NCBI GenBank assembly: GCA_016202745.1
Contig: JACQOB010000154.1
Location: 1-7,190 of the forward strand
DNA length: 7,190 bases
Direction of reading: 5' to 3'
Origin: Candidatus Aenigmatarchaeota archaeon
GTDB taxonomy: Archaea > Aenigmatarchaeota > Aenigmatarchaeia > QMZP01
Shown: positions 1 to 5,528 of the stretch, in pieces
How positions within the stretch are numbered: position 1 is the stretch's first letter
Layout of the letters: each line of letters opens with the position of its first letter
Notes under the pieces: model-generated
The model's input: the letters and a program-made list of their open reading frames with translations, nothing else
What the model was told of the DNA's origin: nothing
Databases searched by the model: none
Position numbers and translations under genes: made by a program

Positions 1-1051
1 CCGCCAGCGCCTGCACCCTTTCCAGCACCTCGGGCTGGATGTAGCTGTGGATGGTGACTGTGTAGCTGTCCTTCCACTGCTGGTCCTTCTTGCTGAAGCG
101 CTTGTGCCCGAGGTCCTCAGCCAGCAGGGTGAAGAACTCGCGGATCTCCTTCTTTGTGGCCGTGCTGTGGGTGGCGAGGAATTCCTTGGCCCTCCTTGTG
201 GCGTGGTAGGACCTCACTATGTGGGGATAGAAGCCGCGGCCGCAATAGCGGCGGAAGGCCACCTTGAAGTGGGAATCGCTAAGCGGGTGGCCGGACTCGG
301 TTGTGAATATGTATGATGAATCATCCTTCCCTTTCAGCAGCACCTTCAGCCTGTTCATGTAGGAATCAGGAAACTCAACTGTGGTATTGACCGGCACGCC
401 CCCCTTGGAAAGGTAATTGAATGTGACCCTGTTGCCTGCGATGGAGATGTCCCCCTTTTTCAGCGTGGCCAGCCCTTTGTGGCCGTGCGCCTTGTAGTAG
501 ATCTCATTGCCTATCCTCATCCTGGTCTTCAGCAGCGTGTACATGGGGACTGCCATGGCGTCCTTCTGGTCCCTGAGCGCAAGGAGCACGTTCCTCTCCA
601 GCTTCGGGTAGAGCCTCTCAAAGTCCTCCACCTCCCGGTACTTCTCCCTGACAGCGACCTGCCTCTTCTCCAGGGTGTAAATGTAGGAGTAAGTCCCGCC
701 CGGGTTCATGTAAAGAACGTCCCAGTGTGTGTTTGATGTTTCATCATGTATTGTCAGCTGCCTTGCAAAAAGGGAATACGCCTTGTCCAGCTTCCTGCCG
801 TCCGGAAGGATGTTAATCCTCGCACCCTGGCACTTGCCATCCGGGGACAGCTGCCCTTTCAGGAACCTCGGGTTCTTCCTGTCAATGAGAAAGTCGAACA
901 TGTTATGCGCCCTGAAAAGCCGTATTACATGCATTGCTTCAGGCAGCCTGGCGGGGGACTCCTTCCATGAGGAGGCTGTCTTCACATAAACCTTCAGGCC
1001 CTTTGAGTCAATCCTTAGGGTGCCCGGGAAAACAGGCTTTGCCTTGTCCAT
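1..1051 (-). CDS. Compact (poxvirus/bacterial-like) type IB DNA topoisomerase, 3' part outside window
   Basis: Reading leftward from the ATG at 1051 gives 350 codons without a stop, reaching the window edge, so the C-terminus is missing. The enzyme would relax supercoils by nicking one DNA strand through a 3'-phosphotyrosine. Residues 1-150 look like the N-terminal DNA-binding part, ending in a YREVEDFERL stretch like that of bacterial TopIB. The catalytic domain is recognisable: R179 in TRMRIGNE, the GLATLKKGDI strand at 193-202, K216 in YLSKGG, R280 in HIVRSYHATR, H316 in DLGHKR, and Y337 in HSYIQPEVL as the probable nucleophile. H316 to Y337 is 21 residues, against 9 in the poxvirus and bacterial enzymes, so there is an insertion. 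Arginine is mostly AGG, as in its neighbours, so the gene looks resident. A TATA-like box lies 25 bases upstream of the ATG, suggesting a leaderless mRNA. A tyrosine recombinase is less likely because the RxGNE and GLxTL motifs are topoisomerase-specific. Confidence 0.85.
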   Translation of the reverse strand, partial: MDKAKPVFPGTLRIDSKGLKVYVKTASSWKESPARLPEAMHVIRLFRAHNMFDFLIDRKNPRFLKGQLSPDGKCQGARINILPDGRKLDKAYSLFARQLTIHDETSNTHWDVLYMNPGGTYSYIYTLEKRQVAVREKYREVEDFERLYPKLERNVLLALRDQKDAMAVPMYTLLKTRMRIGNEIYYKAHGHKGLATLKKGDISIAGNRVTFNYLSKGGVPVNTTVEFPDSYMNRLKVLLKGKDDSSYIFTTESGHPLSDSHFKVAFRRYCGRGFYPHIVRSYHATRRAKEFLATHSTATKKEIREFFTLLAEDLGHKRFSKKDQQWKDSYTVTIHSYIQPEVLERVQALA

Positions 1052-1069
1052 GGTTGATTATTGGCCGGG

Positions 1070-1080
1070 GATAAATAAAG
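1070..1080 (-). promoter_or_regulatory. TATA-like box for the topoisomerase IB gene
   Basis: Read on the minus strand this is CTTTATTTATC, centred about 25 bases upstream of the ATG at 1051. That spacing fits an archaeal TATA box with transcription starting at or next to the start codon. There is no Shine-Dalgarno sequence before the ATG. The call rests on sequence pattern and spacing only. Confidence 0.5.
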
Positions 1081-1105
1081 CCTATGCCGCAAGGATATTG
1101 GAAAA

Positions 1106-1114
1106 TTTTATTAA
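1106..1114 (+). promoter_or_regulatory. TATA-like box for msrA
   Basis: TTTTATTAA, preceded by purine-rich GGAAAA, is centred 27 bases upstream of the msrA ATG at 1137. This supports that ATG over earlier in-frame starts and suggests a leaderless transcript. It lies in the 85-base divergent gap shared with the topoisomerase gene, about 34 bases from that gene's own box. Confidence 0.5.
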
Positions 1115-1136
1115 GGCGGCAAATGCAAGGCTTGCC

Positions 1137-1625
1137 ATGGAAAAAGCCGCCTTCGGCGCAGGGTGCTTCTGGCACGTGCAGGCCGAATTCGACAGGATTC
1201 CCGGGGTGAAGAGGACCCTGGCGGGCTACATGGGCGGGGGCATGAAGAGCCCCACCTATAAGGACGTGTGCACTGGCAGGACAGGCCACGCCGAGGTAGT
1301 GCAGGTGGAATTTGACCCGAAGAAGGTTTCTTATGGGAGCCTGCTGAAGGCCTTCTGGAAAATGCATGATCCCACCCAGTTCAACAGGCAGGGCCCGGAT
1401 GTCGGGAAGCAGTACAGGTCTGTTATCTTCTATCATAGTGACAGGCAGAAGAGGGAAGCTGGGAAGTCGCTTAAGGAATACCAGAAAAAACTGAAGAAAA
1501 AAATAGCAACCCAGGTAGTCCCTGCCAAGGAATTCTGGCCGGCGGAGGAATACCACCAGAGGTATTTCCGGAAGCACAGGGTTGCCGCGTGCGCAACCAA
1601 CATCATTGGAAAGGTTTTCAAATAA
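1137..1625 (+). CDS. msrA: Peptide-methionine (S)-S-oxide reductase MsrA
   Basis: This 162-residue cytosolic enzyme reduces the S-epimer of methionine sulfoxide in proteins and free methionine, repairing oxidative damage. The family signature is clear: GAGCFW at the N-terminus with catalytic C10, GYMGGG at 30-35, PTYKDVCTGRTGHAEVV at 39-55, FWKMHDPTQFNRQGPDVGKQYRS at 73-95 and FWPAEEYHQRYF at 133-144. C152 near the C-terminus is a candidate resolving cysteine. The residue after the GCFW motif that is usually Glu (GCFWxxE) is Gln15 here, and His13 follows the Trp; both are slightly unusual. The reading frame extends upstream to 1020, but the ATG at 1137 gives the normal family N-terminus and fits the TATA spacing. 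Nine of ten arginines are AGG, so it looks native. It diverges from the topoisomerase gene and has no adjacent msrB. Confidence 0.95.
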   Translation: MEKAAFGAGCFWHVQAEFDRIPGVKRTLAGYMGGGMKSPTYKDVCTGRTGHAEVVQVEFDPKKVSYGSLLKAFWKMHDPTQFNRQGPDVGKQYRSVIFYHSDRQKREAGKSLKEYQKKLKKKIATQVVPAKEFWPAEEYHQRYFRKHRVAACATNIIGKVFK

Positions 1626-1665
1626 CGCCCTCATTATCAGCCGCTCCAGCCGTAAGGCGCTAGCC

Positions 1666-1675
1666 CTTAAAAAAC
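1666..1675 (+). promoter_or_regulatory. TATA-like box for the hypothetical gene at 1695
   Basis: CTTAAAAAAC is centred about 24 bases upstream of the ATG at 1695, in the 69-base gap after msrA. The gap has no Shine-Dalgarno sequence near the ATG. The gene therefore probably has its own leaderless transcript rather than relying on msrA read-through. Confidence 0.4.
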
Positions 1676-1694
1676 TTGCCCCCCAGGATTATTC

Positions 1695-2042
1695 ATGACA
1701 GTCTCATATTCTATCGAGCTGCCGGCAAAGGCCGGGAGCAGAAGGAAGATTTCCGAAGTTGACATGATTGTTTTCCGTTTCTCCAAAAGCCAGAAAACCT
1801 ACGGCATGGAGACCAACACTATCTTCTCCGATCACCCCGGCCAGATCGAGGGAAAGATCACTTACTACAACCTTATGAGCAAGTCGTGCATCAGGATGAT
1901 GGTCAAGGTTGAGGAGAAATACAGAACCGGCAAGGCGGGCCTGGAATATGTGGAGAAGCCTTCTGTCACCGTGGAGCTGAGGGATGACGGGCTGTCTGAT
2001 GTCTATTTCAATGTGGGGAATTACATAAAGTACGGCAGGTGA
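1695..2042 (+). CDS. Hypothetical protein, 115 residues, soluble
   Basis: I do not recognise this protein. It has no signal peptide and no membrane segment. Its alternation of short hydrophobic and polar stretches (IVFRFSK near 25-31, KITYYNLM, CIRMMVKVEEKY, PSVTVELRDDGLSDVYFNVG near 95-108) suggests a mostly beta-stranded small domain. A single Cys and no paired His/Cys argue against a metal site. Arginine codons are mainly AGG and AGA, as in the resident genes. The ATG at 1695 is supported by the box 24 bases upstream; an internal Met24 is a weaker alternative. The stop is followed directly by the TATA-like box of the cyclophilin gene, so the two may be transcribed separately despite the 33-base gap. 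The reading is that it is real but of unknown function. Confidence 0.7.
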   Translation: MTVSYSIELPAKAGSRRKISEVDMIVFRFSKSQKTYGMETNTIFSDHPGQIEGKITYYNLMSKSCIRMMVKVEEKYRTGKAGLEYVEKPSVTVELRDDGLSDVYFNVGNYIKYGR

Positions 2043-2046
2043 AAGC

Positions 2047-2054
2047 TTTTTAAT
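2047..2054 (+). promoter_or_regulatory. TATA-like box for the cyclophilin gene
   Basis: TTTTTAAT begins five bases after the preceding stop codon and is centred 26 bases before the ATG at 2076, again the leaderless spacing. It supports the long, signal-bearing start of the cyclophilin. Confidence 0.45.
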
Positions 2055-2075
2055 CTGATTGTGCACTAAGATTTC

Positions 2076-2624
2076 ATGAAACAGCTGTTGGCATTGCTGG
2101 CACTGGCTGTGCTGGTAAGCGGCTGCACGCAGACTGGCAATGCCGTGAAGGAGGATGTCATGAAGAATCCAATTGTCGTGTTCGAGACCAATATGGGCAC
2201 GTTCAGGGCGGAGATATACAGGGACAATGTCCCTGCCACGGCGGACAATTTCATCTCCCTGGTGGACAAGGGGTTCTACAACGGCATCAGGTTCCACAGG
2301 GTGATAGACGGGTTCATGATACAGGGAGGGGACCCCAAGGGTGACGGCACCGGGGGGCCAGGCTACACGATAAAGGACGAGTTCCACCCTTCGCTGAAGC
2401 ACAGCAAGGGCGGCATGCTTTCCATGGCCAATGCCGGCCCCAACACCGGCGGCAGCCAGTTCTTCATAACAGTGGCGCCGGCGCCATGGCTTGACGGGAA
2501 GCACTCAATCTTCGGGAATGTCATCCAGGGCTATGATGTTGTCGAGAAGATCAGCAAGGTCCCTACAGCCGCTGACAGGCCGCTGCAGGACGTCATCATG
2601 CAAAATGTTTATGTGGAGAAATAG
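2076..2624 (+). CDS. Cyclophilin-type peptidyl-prolyl cis-trans isomerase with lipoprotein-like signal
   Basis: This 182-residue protein should catalyse cis-trans isomerisation of X-Pro bonds and assist protein folding. Residues 1-16 form a short signal: K2, a Leu/Ala-rich core at 4-14, then the lipobox-like LVSGC ending at C17. It is therefore probably exported and tethered to the outer face of the membrane. The cyclophilin domain starts near residue 31 (NPIVVFETNMGTF) and is complete. Active-site motifs are intact: FHRVIDGFMIQGGD, SMANAGPNTGGSQFFIT and the PWLDGKHSIFG stretch with its Trp and His. Domain length matches the single-domain prokaryotic family. Gln is almost all CAG and the gene matches resident codon use. 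The AGGAGG at 2149-2154 lies 5 bases before an in-frame ATG at 2160 (Met29), which would give a signal-less form. The gene at 2676 follows 51 bases downstream and may be cotranscribed. Confidence 0.95.
   Translation: MKQLLALLALAVLVSGCTQTGNAVKEDVMKNPIVVFETNMGTFRAEIYRDNVPATADNFISLVDKGFYNGIRFHRVIDGFMIQGGDPKGDGTGGPGYTIKDEFHPSLKHSKGGMLSMANAGPNTGGSQFFITVAPAPWLDGKHSIFGNVIQGYDVVEKISKVPTAADRPLQDVIMQNVYVEK
2149..2154 (+). promoter_or_regulatory. Internal Shine-Dalgarno-like site before Met29 of the cyclophilin
   Basis: AGGAGG sits 5 bases before the in-frame ATG at 2160, exactly between the signal peptide and the isomerase domain. It could allow a cytosolic isoform, or simply reflect the codons for Lys-Glu-Asp. 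Only the motif and the spacing are seen. Confidence 0.3.
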
Positions 2625-2626
2625 AA

Positions 2627-2654
2627 GGGCGCTTCTGACGCCCCCGAAGGCGCC
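2627..2654 (+). other. Two overlapping, mutually exclusive hairpins after the cyclophilin stop
   Basis: GGGCG at 2627-2631 pairs with CGCCC at 2639-2643 (7-base loop). Alternatively GGCGCTTC at 2628-2635 pairs with GAA plus GCGCC at 2646-2654, giving 8 pairs with one bulged G. The two share their left arm, so they exclude each other. No U-tract follows, so a classic terminator is not indicated. The structure lies 13 bases before the Shine-Dalgarno sequence of the next gene and could affect RNA ends or translation. Confidence 0.3.
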
Positions 2655-2666
2655 TGCATAAGGGAT

Positions 2667-2672
2667 GGGAGG
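2667..2672 (+). promoter_or_regulatory. Shine-Dalgarno site for the gene at 2676
   Basis: GGGAGG lies 3 bases before the ATG at 2676 and 6 bases before a second ATG at 2679; the latter spacing is more usual. This gene lacks the TATA-at-25 pattern seen at the others, consistent with it being an internal cistron on the cyclophilin transcript. Confidence 0.55.
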
Positions 2673-2675
2673 AAA

Positions 2676-3098
2676 ATGATGGGGCAGAAAGACTCCAATG
2701 AACAAGACGCAGGTCATTACCAAGGCATTATCAAGGTTATAGCCGAGGAGATTGAGGGCCTCAAGGGTGAATTCCCCCAAATGAAAGAGTTCAAGGCGTC
2801 TGATCAGGCTGACCTCTCGGGGTTGACGGTTAGATATGGCTTTAGGACACACAAACCCGAACATCGTGGAGGATGGACATCAGGAGTCCCCAACCCAGAC
2901 GAGGGCGGGATTTGGTTTCATATAGACCTTCATGCGCCAGATTCGATGGCTCAGATCCATAAGCAGCCGGTTATGCCGGACTTATGCATTGGGAAAATGA
3001 AACTCACGTTCCTCATTCTCGAGGGTGTTAAAACAAAGAAGGTCAGTGGAAGGATTTGGGGGATCTTGCAAAAACACGGTGCGGTGGAGTGCCCCTGA
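2676..3098 (+). CDS. Hypothetical protein, 140 residues, atypical codon use
   Basis: I cannot name a family with confidence. The N-terminal 45 residues are charged and helix-prone (IIKVIAEEIEGLKGEF). The rest looks like a compact domain with conserved-looking Trp, His and Pro positions: YGFRTHKPEHRGGW near 54-67, GIWFHIDLHAPDS near 78-90, AQIHKQPVMPDLC, and FLILEGVKTKKVSG followed by GRIWGILQKHG. The style recalls small bacterial hypothetical proteins, but that is only an impression. There is no signal peptide or membrane segment. Codon use departs from the neighbours: Gln is CAA in 4 of 8 cases where the adjacent cyclophilin is nearly all CAG, and CGT, GGT and GAA are used freely. Translation is led by a Shine-Dalgarno sequence, and the start may be 2676 or 2679. 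It follows the cyclophilin gene by 51 bases and converges on the Ste24 gene; a T5 run at 3166-3170 could end its transcript. Confidence 0.7.
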   Translation: MMGQKDSNEQDAGHYQGIIKVIAEEIEGLKGEFPQMKEFKASDQADLSGLTVRYGFRTHKPEHRGGWTSGVPNPDEGGIWFHIDLHAPDSMAQIHKQPVMPDLCIGKMKLTFLILEGVKTKKVSGRIWGILQKHGAVECP

Positions 3099-3161
3099 CC
3101 ATAGCATCTGGCAAAGTAATTTGAGACAGTCCTCAGATGGCGGGCAGAACTTAGGCTTAAA

Positions 3162-4313
3162 TTACTTTTTCCTGTACTTCCTCCACTCCTTCGCATACTC
3201 AATCCTCTTCCTCGGCGCTGGATGGGTGTAGAGGAGGAATTCCACAAGCGGGTGCGGGGAATCATCCGACAGGGAGAGGTCGGCAAGACGCTTCTCCGTG
3301 GACACCTGCGCCTCAGGCCTGCTGGAGTGCCGGAGGGAAAATATGTCAGCCGCTATTTCGATTTTCCTGGAATATGCGTTGACAAGGGGCATTATGATTA
3401 TTTCTATCACCTCAAATGCCAGCATGAAGAGGGGGAAATTTGCTATGTCTGCCATTCCTGTAATCCCAAAAAGCCCTATGGAGCCCAGGAGGACAAGGCT
3501 AATAATAAAGAAAGCTGGGAAGGTCCTTACCGCCTCTATTATTGTGAATTTAATATTGTCTTTATGGACATAATGGCCAACCTCATGGGAGACAACGGTC
3601 TCCACCTCCGCCGCCGTAAACTGGCTGATCAGGTTGTCAAAAAGTATTATCCTCTTTGTGTTGCCCAGTCCCGAGAAAAGTGCATTGGGCCTGCTTGATT
3701 TCTCGCTCTCCCTCATGACAAGGATATTCTTTACATCAGGGACGCCTGCCCTTTTGCACATCTCAATTAATCTCTTTTTTTGCTTGCGATCCCTGTATGG
3801 CTCAAGTTTATAGAATATCGGAAGAAGTATAACCGGGGATATGTAAGATATGAAAACCGCGAACAGCACAGTTGCTATGCTTGCAACAATCCACCAGTAT
3901 GGCGTGGCAGCCAGGATGTAATACAGGAATGTTATCATTGCAAGGCCAAATGCGTAGCTCAGGCCAAGGCCCTTGAAGAAGTCCCTGGACCAGCCCTTGA
4001 GGGTCTGGTTCGACAGCCTGTATTTCCTGTCATAAACGTATGTTGAATAGAAATCAAGCGGGAATTCCACCAGCGTCAGCAGGATGAAGAATATTATCGC
4101 ATATAATTGTATATACAGGAAGCCTCCAGACTCAAGCGAAAAATCCCTCAGGTATGCTGAAAAGCCTGTTGCAAGGATTATTGTGAAGAATATTATTGGC
4201 ACCAGGAAATTACTGGCAACCCTGTTGATTATCTTCGCCCTGGTATAATGCCTCGCGACCCTCCTCTTCTCAGGGTCGAATTCGTACGGGTATTTTATCT
4301 TCTGCCGCTTCAT
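3162..4313 (-). CDS. Ste24/CAAX-protease-like M48 membrane zinc metalloprotease
   Basis: This 383-residue integral membrane protease belongs to the M48A (Ste24) branch rather than the shorter HtpX type. Several hydrophobic segments are visible (roughly 36-50, 67-85, 115-135, 139-167, 264-288, 293-312). The catalytic site is intact: HEVGH with H243, E244 and H247, and the second motif SRKIEIAAD with E319 as the likely third zinc ligand. Upstream lies the typical RPNALFSGLGNTKRIILFDNL stretch at 208-228, and near the end the THPAPRKRI motif at 363-371. In eukaryotes Ste24 cleaves prenylated CAAX proteins and clears clogged translocons; in archaea the substrates are unknown to me and membrane-protein quality control is the likelier role. 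The ATG at 4313 is chosen; a GTG at 4322 would add three residues. It is head-to-head with the small membrane protein gene on the plus strand. Confidence 0.92.
   Translation of the reverse strand: MKRQKIKYPYEFDPEKRRVARHYTRAKIINRVASNFLVPIIFFTIILATGFSAYLRDFSLESGGFLYIQLYAIIFFILLTLVEFPLDFYSTYVYDRKYRLSNQTLKGWSRDFFKGLGLSYAFGLAMITFLYYILAATPYWWIVASIATVLFAVFISYISPVILLPIFYKLEPYRDRKQKKRLIEMCKRAGVPDVKNILVMRESEKSSRPNALFSGLGNTKRIILFDNLISQFTAAEVETVVSHEVGHYVHKDNIKFTIIEAVRTFPAFFIISLVLLGSIGLFGITGMADIANFPLFMLAFEVIEIIIMPLVNAYSRKIEIAADIFSLRHSSRPEAQVSTEKRLADLSLSDDSPHPLVEFLLYTHPAPRKRIEYAKEWRKYRKK
4291..4298 (+). promoter_or_regulatory. TATA-like box for the DUF2892-like gene, inside the Ste24 coding region
   Basis: TATTTTAT is centred 28 bases before the ATG at 4323. 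It lies within the first codons of the opposing Ste24 gene, so transcription of the two genes would overlap at their 5' ends. Confidence 0.35.
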
Positions 4314-4322
4314 ATGTATCAC

Positions 4323-4640
4323 ATGGGCCAGGATATCTGTAATATAGGGAGGAAGGGGAGATTAATAAGAAGGGTGGCGGGCCTCGCCTTCCTGATAGCA
4401 TCAATTGCGCTGCACCCCGCCGCCGGCCCGTTCATAATCATCCCCCTCTTCATCGGCTATGTCTGCCTCCTCGAGTCAAGGATGTCCTTCTGCGTCTATT
4501 ACGCATACAGGGGAAAATATACCCTATCCGGTGAATACGACAGGAATCTGATACCAGCCGGCAGGGCCAGGGCAAGGGCGATCCTTACGTACGGCATAAT
4601 ACTCGCCCTGGCTACAAAGCTGCTACTCTCGCTTGCTTAG
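4323..4640 (+). CDS. Small membrane protein with DUF2892-like (YgaP transmembrane-type) N-terminus
   Basis: This is a 105-residue protein with three hydrophobic segments at about 18-30, 34-52 and 85-104. Residues 7-20 (NIGRKGRLIRRVAG) followed by a hydrophobic stretch, and the later FCVYYAYRGKYT at 56-67, resemble the DUF2892 pattern: an N-G-x-x-R-x-x-R start, two membrane helices, then a Cys-x-x-Y-x-x-x-G turn. The extra C-terminal helix goes beyond the usual two-helix domain. That family resemblance argues for keeping the N-terminal residues, so I reject a later GTG start at 4374. ATG 4323 fits the TATA-like box at 28 bases; ATG 4314 is an alternative that adds three residues. The function of DUF2892 is not established, though in some bacteria it is fused to rhodanese domains. 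Codons are resident-like. It may work at the membrane with the neighbouring Ste24, but this is only proximity. Confidence 0.7.
   Translation: MGQDICNIGRKGRLIRRVAGLAFLIASIALHPAAGPFIIIPLFIGYVCLLESRMSFCVYYAYRGKYTLSGEYDRNLIPAGRARARAILTYGIILALATKLLLSLA
4340..4346 (-). promoter_or_regulatory. Possible TATA-like box for the Ste24 gene, inside the DUF2892-like gene
   Basis: On the minus strand this reads TATATTA, centred 30 bases upstream of the ATG at 4313 and 21 bases upstream of the alternative GTG at 4322. Neither spacing is as good as at the other genes, so the box does not decide the start. Confidence 0.25.
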
Positions 4641-4655
4641 ATACAATTACCAGTT

Positions 4656-5453
4656 TCAGAGCTCATCAAACCTGACTCGCCTGTACCAGCCTTCTAGCCC
4701 CAGTTCAGCTGCCCACAAATCTATGACTTTGCGGTCTCCTAGAAAACCTGGATGGCTATTTGAGTCGAGATGCCCGCGGAGGCACTGCGCGAGGCTCCAG
4801 AAGCGGCTCCCTCTAACAAAAGAAGGCACTGAATCTCCCGTCAGCGCTGAACACTCCGCGGCAAGGACGACATTCATCGCTGTACTTACTCCGTAAAGCC
4901 GCTCGGGAGATACTTTGGCTATCTGTGGATCAAAATAAGGTCCCATGTTGTGGAGCTGTTGCCGGAGGTAGTGTTTCTGTTTCTCCTGATGCTCCGGAAG
5001 GGATTCTGCGAGTTCCCGCTCCACCCGGATGTCTACTGGCGCATCGACGAGTTGGCGTGTCATGCCATCATAGATGAAGTGGCTGAGCTGGTCTAGCTCA
5101 CCTGACATGAAGGAGGGTAATTTTTGGCGTAGTTCCTCATGATCTTCTCTCGGTAGCAGGCGGCCGGCCTCATGAATTTCCACAAGCCGCTCATCGGCAG
5201 GAACTTCCCACATCCGCAGGATTTTTCGCGATGCACTCACTAAGAGGTGGGGAACGAATGGACTAGATGCTTGAGTGTAGGCGAGTTCGTGGGCTGACTG
5301 GCCTCTGCGAGCCATCCGCAGCTCTGCGTCGTATCCTGGCCCCTTAATTTCGCTAACCTTCAGCACTAACGGATACCCAGTCCTGTCGAGTACCTGTGAC
5401 ATCATCTCGCGGGCATAGGGTGGAAGGCCCGCCATTCCCAAATGTCCGTGCAT
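4656..5453 (-). CDS. Codon-atypical protein of 265 residues, possibly acquired; function unknown
   Basis: A full-length soluble protein with no signal or membrane segment. Of 23 arginines, 17 use CGN (8 CGC, 7 CGG, 2 CGA) and only 3 use AGG, the reverse of the resident genes. Horizontal acquisition, probably from a bacterium, is the simplest reading. Its visible parts are a strand-like YPLVLKV at 27-33, ELRMARRGQSAHELAY at 44-59, PHLLVSASRKILRMW at 68-82, then helical charged stretches, QLVDAPVDIRVEREL at 134-148, EKQKHYLRQQLHNM at 157-170 and a Trp-rich end. The layout (strand, an AHELAY element, then Asp-rich helices with VDAPVDI) loosely recalls degenerate IrrE/M78-like proteins from bacteria. 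No HExxH is present, so if related it would not be an active zinc peptidase. This is a weak impression from memory. It converges on the DUF2892-like gene with a 15-base gap. Confidence 0.75.
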   Translation of the reverse strand: MHGHLGMAGLPPYAREMMSQVLDRTGYPLVLKVSEIKGPGYDAELRMARRGQSAHELAYTQASSPFVPHLLVSASRKILRMWEVPADERLVEIHEAGRLLPREDHEELRQKLPSFMSGELDQLSHFIYDGMTRQLVDAPVDIRVERELAESLPEHQEKQKHYLRQQLHNMGPYFDPQIAKVSPERLYGVSTAMNVVLAAECSALTGDSVPSFVRGSRFWSLAQCLRGHLDSNSHPGFLGDRKVIDLWAAELGLEGWYRRVRFDEL

Positions 5454-5475
5454 GTAAGTGGATTGAACTGGAAGA

Positions 5476-5484
5476 CATAAAAAC
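5476..5484 (-). promoter_or_regulatory. TATA-like box for the atypical 265-residue gene
   Basis: On the minus strand this reads GTTTTTATG, centred 27 bases upstream of the ATG at 5453. The foreign-looking gene therefore has the same leaderless archaeal spacing as resident genes, suggesting that it is expressed. Confidence 0.45.
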
Positions 5485-5528
5485 TTGCCCTAGATGCGCG
5501 CCGCTTCTGGTCATGAAGTCTTCACAAG

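Noticed and set aside
47..989. Several plus-strand open frames of 74-89 codons in the first kilobase
   Set aside because: They are antisense to the continuous 350-codon topoisomerase IB frame, which has all catalytic motifs.
1020..1136. Upstream extension of msrA by 39 codons to an ATG at 1020
   Set aside because: It would overlap the start of the divergent topoisomerase gene and contain the TATA-like boxes; MsrA proteins normally begin a few residues before GCFW.
1008..1634. Minus-strand open frame of 208 codons opposite msrA
   Set aside because: It overlaps an unmistakable MsrA and the start of the topoisomerase gene; the composition is that of an antisense shadow.
1704..2504. Minus-strand open frame of 266 codons opposite the 1695 gene and the cyclophilin
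   Set aside because: It is antisense to a certain cyclophilin domain, its translation is His/Leu/Val-rich without recognisable motifs, and it has no promoter at the usual distance.
3222..3698. Plus-strand open frame of 158 codons with several Cys/His pairs resembling a zinc finger
   Set aside because: It lies antisense to the Ste24 catalytic domain; the Cys and His residues come from the reverse complement of common codons in that gene.
4374..4640. GTG at 4374 as the start of the small membrane protein
   Set aside because: It would remove the NIGRKGRLIRR segment that matches the DUF2892 N-terminal pattern.
1671..5488. Shared AAAACTTGCCC string at 1671-1681 and at 5479-5489, near two promoters
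   Set aside because: The copies lie in opposite orientation relative to their genes and only about 11 bases match, so chance in AT-box sequence is a sufficient explanation.
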